A stretch of DNA of 64,000 nucleotides from Streptomyces griseus (lineage in GTDB: Bacteria > Actinomycetota > Actinomycetes > Streptomycetales > Streptomycetaceae): contig NZ_UAVD01000011.1 in NCBI RefSeq assembly GCF_900460065.1, positions 1 to 64,000 of the forward strand. The letters run 5' to 3'. Below the pieces are notes generated by a model. The model was not told the origin of the DNA. It did not search any database and was given only the letters and a program-made list of their open reading frames with translations. A program made the translations under genes and the position numbers. Shown piece after piece: positions 51,008 through 61,986 of the stretch (position 1 is the stretch's first letter; each line of letters starts with the position of its first letter).

Positions 51008-51541
51008 TCAGGCGACGTACGCGGAGAAGCGCAGCGTCTTCGCCAGCACCTTCCAGGTCCCCCAGGCGAACACCCGGTTCACCGCGTTGCAGAAGGCCTC
51101 GCCCGTGCAGTCGGTGGGCCGGTCCTGCCAGGCCCGGACCGTCAAGGAGTGGAAGCCGAGGGTCCGCGAGAAGGCGAAGCGGATGTGCATGCCCCGGCCC
51201 AACTGGTGCCCCGGCAGCGTGTTGATCTGGAAGAAGTCGTTCCCGATGTACTCCACCTCGACCGGATTGCCGCCCAGCAGCTCGCAGCGCGCCCCCGCCC
51301 GGATCCGCCCCGCACAGCCGCCGCTGACCGGGAACAGCCAGAAGTGGTCGGTCAGCTGCTCCCGGACGTCGTCCGCGCCGGTGAACGGATGCAGCCCGAG
51401 GCTGTAGCCGTAGGTGTAGAGGTCGTAGCAGCCCACCGGACCCGCCCGGCAGTCCGGGCGGTCCGCCACCGGGGCGGCGGGGCCCGTCACCAGACCGGCG
51501 CACAGCGCCAGCACGACCGGCACGGCGGCGAATCCGGGCAT
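51008..51541 (-). CDS. Secreted protein of unknown function
   Basis: 177 aa; ATG at 51541 preceded by GGAGGG. A signal peptide (MPGFAAVPVVLALCAGLVTGPAAPVA) precedes a mature domain with six cysteines (in RPDCRAGPVGCYD, GCAGRIRAGARC and TDCTGEAFC), which suggests three disulphides in an extracellular beta-rich fold. Aromatic-rich patches (DHFWLFPVSG, YIGNDFFQINTLPGHQ, MHIRFAFS) are notable. I do not recognise the family. It is divergent from the small gene at 51852 across a structured 310-bp region. Confidence 0.75.
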   Translation of the reverse strand: MPGFAAVPVVLALCAGLVTGPAAPVADRPDCRAGPVGCYDLYTYGYSLGLHPFTGADDVREQLTDHFWLFPVSGGCAGRIRAGARCELLGGNPVEVEYIGNDFFQINTLPGHQLGRGMHIRFAFSRTLGFHSLTVRAWQDRPTDCTGEAFCNAVNRVFAWGTWKVLAKTLRFSAYVA

Positions 51542-51609
51542 CCGAACCCTCCCGTGGCCCGCGACCGAAGCTTCCTGCGACGACCCTTCGGACACTAGGG
51601 GGTGCCTGA

Positions 51610-51654
51610 CCGTTCCGCGCGGGCGGGCGACGCCCGCCGAACCGCGCGGAACGG
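51610..51654. repeat. Nested perfect hairpin
   Basis: The outer arms CCGTTCCGCGCGG / CCGCGCGGAACGG are perfect over 13 bp, and an inner GCGGGC/GCCCGC stem closes the loop. It is terminator-like, but no gene ends nearby. Confidence 0.7.
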
Positions 51655-51728
51655 CCGGACGCCTCCGGGCCACGGGAGCCCCGCCGCGCGCCGACGGCCG
51701 CCGGACGCGCGGTTCTCGCGGGGCGCCG

Positions 51729-51802
51729 GGCCATGTCGCCAAACTGCCGTCGTCGCCCTGAGGGCGGCCCCGCGGGGCATGCGGCGGTTTGACGACATGG
51801 CC
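51729..51802. promoter_or_regulatory. 21-bp imperfect inverted repeat, possible divergent operator
   Basis: The arm at 51729-51749 and the reverse complement of 51782-51802 differ at 2 of 21 positions. The spacer holds GCCCTGAGGGC and GCCCCGCGGGGC. Each arm contains a TTTGAC/TTTGGC-like sequence pointing towards its own gene, so the repeat may include both -35 regions or an operator. Confidence 0.5.
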
Positions 51803-51851
51803 TAGTCTGCCTCCGATCGCAACCGAACCTCACACCCCGGGGGGAAGCCGG

Positions 51852-52313
51852 ATGGCCCAGGCACTGCTGTGCGCCGGACTGGATCCGGACGACCCGGACG
51901 CCACGACGCTCGTCGTGGTCGTCGCGGAACAGGCGGACCACCAGGAGCGCGCCGCGGCCCGGCTCGGTTCGTACGGGTACGAGGGGGAGGACTGCCTCTA
52001 CCTGGCGCGGACGGACGGCTGGGCCGAACGGCGGCTGGACGGCGAGCTGCTGACCGTGGACATCGTCGCGTACCCGGCCCTGCTCAAGGGGCTGGAGGCG
52101 GACCCCGGAGGGTTCGCCGAGCGGTCGTCGTCCGACCCCGCGGCGCTGAGGCTGCTGCGGGTGGAGGCGCGCGTCGATGCCGCCGCGTACGAGCGGGCCT
52201 CGGAGGTCACCCTCCTCCTGACGGCCCCCGCCGGGAGCCCCGCCGAAGAGGCCGTGGCACTGGTCCGGTCGGGCGAGGACCTGCCCCTGGTGATGGCTCC
52301 CCCGCCGGAGTAG
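51852..52313 (+). CDS. Small cytoplasmic protein of unknown function
   Basis: 153 aa; ATG at 51852 preceded by GGGGGGAAG. The sequence is acidic with no signal peptide, TM segment or catalytic motif that I recognise. Segments such as TLVVVVAEQADHQERAAARLGSYGYEGEDCLYLARTDGW and VTLLLTAPAGSPAEEAVALV suggest an alpha/beta fold. It is convergent with pepN, whose terminator lies just beyond its stop. Confidence 0.7.
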   Translation: MAQALLCAGLDPDDPDATTLVVVVAEQADHQERAAARLGSYGYEGEDCLYLARTDGWAERRLDGELLTVDIVAYPALLKGLEADPGGFAERSSSDPAALRLLRVEARVDAAAYERASEVTLLLTAPAGSPAEEAVALVRSGEDLPLVMAPPPE

Positions 52314-52326
52314 CCGACACAGCCAA

Positions 52327-52362
52327 GGGGCGCCCCCTCCGCCGCGACGGAGAGGACGCCCC
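52327..52362 (-). terminator. Terminator after pepN
   Basis: 52327-52341 pairs with 52348-52362 over 15 positions around a 6-nt loop. The two non-Watson-Crick positions are G-U only in the minus-strand RNA (mismatches in the plus-strand RNA), which fits termination of pepN. Confidence 0.75.
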
Positions 52363-52381
52363 AGGGCCGTAGGGGGTGTCG

Positions 52382-54955
52382 CTAGGCAGTGGCTGCCGCG
52401 TCCGCCGCCCGGGCCTTCAGCGCGCGCTCCACACCGGACCGCGACTCCGACATCAGCCGGCGCAGGGCCGCGCTCGGCTCGGCCGAGGCCAGCCAGGCGT
52501 CCGTGGCGTCCAGCGTCTCCTGGGACACCTGGAGGGCCGGGTAGAGGCCCACCGCGATCTGCTGGGCCATCTCGTGGCTGCGCGAGTCCCAGACGTCCTT
52601 CACCGCGGCGAAGAACTTCTCCGTGTACGGGGCCAGCAGCTCGCGCTGGTCCGTCTGGACGAAGCCGTTGATGACCGCTTCCTGCAGCGAGTTGGGCAGC
52701 TTGTCGGACTCCACGACCGAGGCCCACGCCTCGGCCTTGGCCTCCGGGGTGGGCCGGGCCGCCCGCGCGGAGGCCGCGTGGCGCTCGCCCGCCGCCGTCC
52801 TGTCCCGCTCGTACTCGGCGGCGATCTCCTCCTCGTCCAGCAGCCCGGTGGCCGCGAGACGCTGCACGAACGCCCACCGCAGCTCGGTGTCGACGGCCAG
52901 GCCCTCGATGGTCTCCGCGCCGTCCAGCAGCGACCGGAGCAGGTCCAGCTGCTGCGGGTTGCGGGCGGTGGCCGCGAAGGCGCGGGCCCAGGCCAGCTGG
53001 TGGTCGCTGCCGGGCTCCGCCGCGCGCAGGTGCGCCAGCGTCGCGTCGGTCCACTGGATCAGCGCGGCCTCACGGGCCTCCGGCGCCGCGTACAGGTCGA
53101 GGGCCATCTTCACCTGGCGGTGCAGCGACTGCACGACCCCGATGTCCGACTCCTTGCCGATGCCCGAGAGCACCAGGGAGAGGTAGTCACGGGTGGCCAG
53201 CTCCCCGTCGCGCGTCATGTCCCAGGCCGAGGCCCAGCTCAGGGCGCGCGGCAGCGACTCGGTGAAGTCGCCCAGGTGCTCGGTGACGACCCGCAGCGAC
53301 TCGGCGTCCAGGCGCACCTTCGCGTACGAGAGGTCGTCGTCGTTGAGCAGGACGACCGCCGGGCGGGCCCTGCCCACCAGCGCGGGCACGTCGGTCCGCT
53401 CGCCGTCGACGTCCAGCTCGATCCGGTCGGTGCGCACCAGCTTGCCGTCCGCGTCGAGGTCGTAGCAGCCGATGGCGATGCGGTGCGGGCGCAGCGTCGG
53501 CTCGCCCTTCGCGCCGGCGGGCAGCGCGGGGGCCTCCTGGAGCACGGTGAACGCGGTGACACGACCCTCGGCGTCGGTCTCGATCTCCGGGCGCAGGATG
53601 TTGATGCCCGCCGTCTCCAGCCACGCCCTCGACCAGGTCTTCAGGTCGCGGCCGGAGGTCTTCTCCAGCGCGCCCAGCAGGTCGGAGAGGCGGGTGTTGC
53701 CGAAGGCGTGCGCCTTGAAGTACGCCTGGACGCCCTGGAAGAACGCGTCCTTGCCGACGTACGCCACGAGCTGCTTGAGCACGGACGCGCCCTTGGCGTA
53801 CGTGATCCCGTCGAAGTTGACCAGGACGTCGTCCAGGTCGCTGATGTCCGCCATGATCGGGTGCGTGGAGGGCAGCTGGTCCTGCCGGTACGCCCAGGTC
53901 TTCATGGAGTTGGCGAACGTGGTCCAGGAGTGCGGCCACTTCGAGCCCGCCGCGTCCGCCTGGCAGGCGATCGAGGTGTAGGTGGCGAACGACTCGTTCA
54001 GCCAGAGGTCGTTCCACCACTCCATCGTCACGAGGTCGCCGAACCACATGTGGGCCAGCTCGTGCAGGATGGTCTCGGCCCGCACCTCGTACGCCGCGTC
54101 CGTCACCTTGGAACGGAAGACGTACTGGTCGCGGATGGTGACCGCGCCCGCGTTCTCCATCGCGCCCGCGTTGAACTCCGGGACGAAGAGCTGGTCGTAC
54201 TTGGCGAACGGGTACGCGTAGTCGAACTTCTCCTGGAACCACTCGAAGCCCTGCCGGGTGACGGCGAAGATGTCCTCCGCGTCCAGGTACTCCGCGAGGG
54301 AGGGGCGGCAGTAGATGCCGAGCGGAACGGACTGGCCGTCCTTCTCGTAGCTGCTGTGCACCGCGTGGTACGGACCCACGATGAGGGCCGTGATGTACGT
54401 GGAGATGCGCGGCGTCGGCTCGAAGGTCCAGACGTCGTCCTTCGGCTCCGGCGTCGGGGAGTTCGAGATGACCGTCCAGCCGGACGGGGCCTTCACGGTG
54501 AACGCGAAGGTCGCCTTCAGATCGGGCTGCTCGAACGAGGCGAAGACGCGGCGCGCGTCCGGGACCTCGAACTGCGTGTACAGGTAGGCCTGCTCGTCGA
54601 CCGGGTCGACGAACCGGTGCAGGCCCTCACCGGTGTTGGTGTACGAGCAGTCGGCGACGACCTTCAGCTCGTTGGCGCCCTCGCGCAGATGCGGCAGGGC
54701 GATCCGCGCGTCGCGGAAGACGGTGGCCACGTCCAGGTCCTTGCCGTTCAGCACGACATCGTGGACGGCCGGGGCGACCAGGTCGATGAACGACTCCGCA
54801 CCCGCCTCCGCGCAGTCGAAGCGCACGGTGGTCACGGACCGGTAGGTGCCGCCCTCCTGCGCTCCGGAGAGGTCGAGGTCGATCTCGTACGCGTCCACGG
54901 TCAGCAGGCGCGCCCGCTCCTGTGCCTCTTCGCGGGTCAGATTCGTGCCAGGCAC
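52382..54955 (-). CDS. pepN: Aminopeptidase N (M1 family)
   Basis: 857 aa from a GTG with AGGAGA upstream (VPGTNLTREEAQERARLL, the usual Streptomyces start). Gluzincin motifs are complete: GAMENAG (residues 264-270, exopeptidase substrate site), HELAHMWFGDLVTMEWWNDLWLNE (zinc ligands H298, H302, E321; catalytic E299). A large C-terminal ERAP1-like helical domain follows. It is cytoplasmic and removes N-terminal residues from peptides. A second, diverged M1 enzyme begins outside the window and ends at 61987. Confidence 0.96.
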   Translation of the reverse strand: MPGTNLTREEAQERARLLTVDAYEIDLDLSGAQEGGTYRSVTTVRFDCAEAGAESFIDLVAPAVHDVVLNGKDLDVATVFRDARIALPHLREGANELKVVADCSYTNTGEGLHRFVDPVDEQAYLYTQFEVPDARRVFASFEQPDLKATFAFTVKAPSGWTVISNSPTPEPKDDVWTFEPTPRISTYITALIVGPYHAVHSSYEKDGQSVPLGIYCRPSLAEYLDAEDIFAVTRQGFEWFQEKFDYAYPFAKYDQLFVPEFNAGAMENAGAVTIRDQYVFRSKVTDAAYEVRAETILHELAHMWFGDLVTMEWWNDLWLNESFATYTSIACQADAAGSKWPHSWTTFANSMKTWAYRQDQLPSTHPIMADISDLDDVLVNFDGITYAKGASVLKQLVAYVGKDAFFQGVQAYFKAHAFGNTRLSDLLGALEKTSGRDLKTWSRAWLETAGINILRPEIETDAEGRVTAFTVLQEAPALPAGAKGEPTLRPHRIAIGCYDLDADGKLVRTDRIELDVDGERTDVPALVGRARPAVVLLNDDDLSYAKVRLDAESLRVVTEHLGDFTESLPRALSWASAWDMTRDGELATRDYLSLVLSGIGKESDIGVVQSLHRQVKMALDLYAAPEAREAALIQWTDATLAHLRAAEPGSDHQLAWARAFAATARNPQQLDLLRSLLDGAETIEGLAVDTELRWAFVQRLAATGLLDEEEIAAEYERDRTAAGERHAASARAARPTPEAKAEAWASVVESDKLPNSLQEAVINGFVQTDQRELLAPYTEKFFAAVKDVWDSRSHEMAQQIAVGLYPALQVSQETLDATDAWLASAEPSAALRRLMSESRSGVERALKARAADAAATA

Positions 54956-55079
54956 GCGGTCATCTCCTAGGTGTGCGACTTGATAAGCGGCGTTTCGGCC
55001 CATCCTTCCACGCACGTGCCCCCAACGCGATGTCCGTTTTCCGCCGGACGCGAACCGCTCACCGGGACACCCTCGGACC

Positions 55080-55580
55080 ATGACCGGACACCAGCCACGC
55101 CCCATCGACCCCGCCGCCCTCGCCGAACTCCGCGCCGCCGACGACGCGGGCCGGCCCTGCCGCCCGTACACCGCGACCGAGGGCGGCCACCCCCTGCGCT
55201 GCTGCCTGCGCGGCAGCGAGCCGGGGGAGCGCATCGCCCTCGTCTCCTACGCCCCGCTGCGCCGCTGGGCCGCCGCGACCGGGGCGGGCCCGGGGGCGTA
55301 CGACGAGCAGGGGCCCGTCTTCATCCACGCCGAGCCGTGCGCGGGCCCCGATCCGCGGCGGGGCGGATACCCCTTCGCACGGGCGGGCGCACTGCGCACG
55401 GTGCGCCGCTACGACGCCCGGGGGCACATCGTGGGCGGGCGGCTGCTGGAGATCCCGGCCGAGCCGGACGAGGGCTTCGACGCGGCCCTCGACGAGGCGT
55501 TCGCGGACCCGGAGGTGGCCCTGGCGCACGTACGGGCCGTGGAGTACGGGTGCTTCCACTTCGAGGTGCGGCGCGGCTGA
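55080..55580 (+). CDS. DUF1203 domain protein
   Basis: 166 aa. The pattern PLRCCLRGSEPGERIALVSYAPL, YDEQGPVFIHAEPC and YDARGHIVGGRLLE, ending VRAVEYGCFHFEVRR, matches DUF1203, a small conserved family of unknown function. Two Cys-containing segments and conserved His residues suggest a metal site or redox role, but nothing is established. No signal peptide. Convergent with asd, with a strong shared terminator. Confidence 0.82.
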   Translation: MTGHQPRPIDPAALAELRAADDAGRPCRPYTATEGGHPLRCCLRGSEPGERIALVSYAPLRRWAAATGAGPGAYDEQGPVFIHAEPCAGPDPRRGGYPFARAGALRTVRRYDARGHIVGGRLLEIPAEPDEGFDAALDEAFADPEVALAHVRAVEYGCFHFEVRRG

Positions 55581-55586
55581 GCGGGC

Positions 55587-55645
55587 CGCGTACGGGGAAG
55601 GGGGCGGCCACCGGACTCCGGTGGCCGCCCCCTTCCCCGTACGCG
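55587..55645. terminator. Very long perfect inverted repeat, bidirectional terminator
   Basis: 29-bp arms (55587-55615 and 55617-55645) pair without mismatch around a single base. It sits between the converging DUF1203 gene (stop 55580) and asd (stop 55658). Confidence 0.85.
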
Positions 55646-55657
55646 TGACGCCGCGGG

Positions 55658-60258
<4,601 letters not shown>

Positions 60259-60360
60259 CAGCATCCCTGTAATTGAAAGAGAGAGTCCGGAATTCGGTAC
60301 CGGATGACCGCTCAGCCTGGCCTAAATGACAGGGGTTTGTGGAGAGTTGGCGGAGGCGAG
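60259..60360. other. Upstream region of the subtilase gene
   Basis: About 100 bp, locally AT-richer (AATTGAAAGAGAGAG, AATTCGGTACC), where the protease promoter probably lies. Together with the repeat-bearing stretch to 60717 it makes a 459-bp region with no firm gene. Confidence 0.45.
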
Positions 60361-60708
60361 TCAGGGACATGGCATAGATCCGCCACGGGGCGCGATATGC
60401 CACGAGGGATGAATGAGGCCAAACGGTGCGTCCGTGGCGCCTGGCGGCGCCGGTGGCGGCGGCTGTGGTCCGGACCAGACGCGGCCATGGCCGAGGCCGG
60501 ACGGTTCGGTGGCCGGGAACAGCCGTGGCGGAGCGGCGCCGGGGTGGTCTCCCGCGGCCCGGGCCGGGGCCGGCGACCTTTCCGGGCCCGGACCTCCGGA
60601 CCTCCCGGGCCTCCCAGGCCTCCCGGATCTCCCGGGCCTCCCGGACCTCCCGGGCTTTCCGGACCTCCCGGATCTCCCGCCGGGAACGGTGCGCGTCCGG
60701 GCCGCCAC
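60361..60708 (-). CDS. Candidate collagen-like ORF (uncertain)
   Basis: 115 aa. A GTG at 60708 has AGGAG about 6-7 nt upstream and lies 10 nt after the stop of the preceding gene. Residues 11-42 are uninterrupted Gly-X-Y triplets (GRS, GKP, GRP, GGP) encoded by the 9-bp repeat; the rest is Pro/Gly-rich and ends PCP. Against coding: many AGG/AGA arginine codons and less G/C at third positions towards the end, and no signal peptide. It may be a chance open frame over a repeat. Confidence 0.3.
   Translation of the reverse strand: MAARTRTVPGGRSGRSGKPGRSGRPGRSGRPGRPGRSGGPGPERSPAPARAAGDHPGAAPPRLFPATEPSGLGHGRVWSGPQPPPPAPPGATDAPFGLIHPSWHIAPRGGSMPCP
60593..60681. repeat. 9-bp tandem repeat array
   Basis: Nine consecutive 9-bp units of the form CCTCCCGGN (60601-60681), plus an 8-bp unit before them, with few substitutions. 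On the minus strand the units read as Gly-X-Y triplets; on the plus strand as LPG/LPD. Located between the nuclease-fold gene and the subtilase gene. Confidence 0.85.
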
Positions 60709-60717
60709 CGCCTCTCC

Positions 60718-61782
60718 TCAGCGCGGCAGCACCATCACGTACGCCGCCGGCTCCTGGTCGGCCGTCGCCATCAGCGCCGTGCGCACCACCGTCGCCTGCT
60801 GGTCCGCCGCCTCGCGCAGCTTCCTCGGCGTGAGGTGGACGACCGTGATGCCGAGCCGCTCCAGACGCTCCCGCCGCGCGGCGTACGCGGACCACCGCGC
60901 GTCCGGCTCCGTCCCGCCCCTCCGCCCGGGCACGCCGTACCGGGGCGCCCGGGCGTCCAGCTCCACCGCCACGGCCTGGTCGGGCCAGTAGGCGTCGACC
61001 CCTCCCAGCAGCGGCCCGCCCGGCAGCCGAAGCTCCACGTTCCACAGCGGCTCCGGCAGCCCGTGCTCGCGCACCATGGCGTACAGCCGGGCCTCCGCCG
61101 CCGCCCGCCCCTCGGCCAGCAGCGCATCGACCGCGCCGACCACGGCGGGCCGCCCCAGCAGCTTCGCCTCGCTCAACTCCCTCACCACGGCAGCCGGTTC
61201 GCAGTGGCCGTCGCGTACCGCCTCGGTCAGCAGCCGCCGGACGAGGGCCGCGTCGGACGTGCCCGCGACCGCGTCCGCCAGAGCCCGCTCCACCGGGGCG
61301 ACGGGCACCTCGCCCACCCGCACCGGGACCGGCATCGAGGCGGTCCGCACCACCTCGACGAACCGGGTGGACCGCAGCCGCCGGGTGCGCGGGACCAGCA
61401 CGTCGATCCGGTGCAGCGCCTCCACGTCCCCGGCCGCGGCGAAGCCGTGCAGCGCGAGCGCGGCGAGCCCGGTGGCCATCGACTCGCCGTACCCCGTGTC
61501 CGCGGGGTCCGCCGGAGCACGCCGCGCGGAGGCCGGCGGACGCCCCGCGTAGAGCAGCGCGCCGCGCAGCCGCTCCCGGCCGGTGGGCGGACCCGGGTGC
61601 AGCAGGTGGACCCCCGGCAGCAGGTGCTGCCAGGGACCACCGGGCAGGCAGTGGGTGGACGTCTGCGTGGTGGACACCCCCCGCGCCCTCAACTGGGCGG
61701 CGGACAGGACACGGTGCGTGACGTCCTCGGAGCGAAGGGGGAGACCGGGGAGCCGGGGGGAGAGCGGGGTGTTCTGGGTCAT
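60718..61782 (-). CDS. Nuclease-fold protein (DUF559 / AbiEi-like)
   Basis: 354 aa from the ATG at 61782 (MTQNTPLSPRLPGLPL). The N-terminal part (VLSAAQLRARGVSTTQTSTHCLPGGPWQHLLPGVHLLH) resembles the winged-helix/AbiEi-like lead of actinobacterial antitoxin-type proteins. The C-terminal part has the pattern GGVDAYWPDQAVAVELDAR near residue 270, followed by RRERLERLGITVVHLTPRKL, as in DUF559/Vsr-like PD-(D/E)xK nuclease folds (Asp, Glu-x-Asp). No toxin partner is adjacent. Families of this kind are common in Streptomyces with unknown roles. The catalytic Lys of a typical ExK motif is not obvious, so activity is uncertain. Confidence 0.7.
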   Translation of the reverse strand: MTQNTPLSPRLPGLPLRSEDVTHRVLSAAQLRARGVSTTQTSTHCLPGGPWQHLLPGVHLLHPGPPTGRERLRGALLYAGRPPASARRAPADPADTGYGESMATGLAALALHGFAAAGDVEALHRIDVLVPRTRRLRSTRFVEVVRTASMPVPVRVGEVPVAPVERALADAVAGTSDAALVRRLLTEAVRDGHCEPAAVVRELSEAKLLGRPAVVGAVDALLAEGRAAAEARLYAMVREHGLPEPLWNVELRLPGGPLLGGVDAYWPDQAVAVELDARAPRYGVPGRRGGTEPDARWSAYAARRERLERLGITVVHLTPRKLREAADQQATVVRTALMATADQEPAAYVMVLPR

Positions 61783-61986
61783 GTCCCGGGGTTTCCCGCA
61801 CGTGGAGGGGGCCCTAACCCCTGTTACACGCCCGTCGACAATCCCGGACAACGCCGTCCTAAAGCACGGACGTTCGACAACCGAAAAGGGCCCTCGCGCC
61901 GGGAATCGGGCCGGGGGAGACTCGGGCGGGCGTACGAGCGCCGTCTCTCACGCCGCACGCACGCCCTTCCCGAGCGCCCCCTCGTA

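Larger units (their letters stand above)
51542..51851. other. Structured divergent intergenic region
   Basis: 310 bp, no gene supported. It contains a nested hairpin (51610-51654) and a 21-bp inverted repeat (51729-51749 with 51782-51802). Promoters for both flanking genes should lie here. Confidence 0.6.

Noticed and set aside
52376..54970. Plus-strand open frame opposite pepN
   Set aside because: Val/Arg/Gly-rich antisense of a complete M1 peptidase.
54956..55234. Upstream in-frame extension of pepN
   Set aside because: It would run across the DUF1203 gene; the GTG at 54955 has AGGAGA and gives the usual N-terminus.
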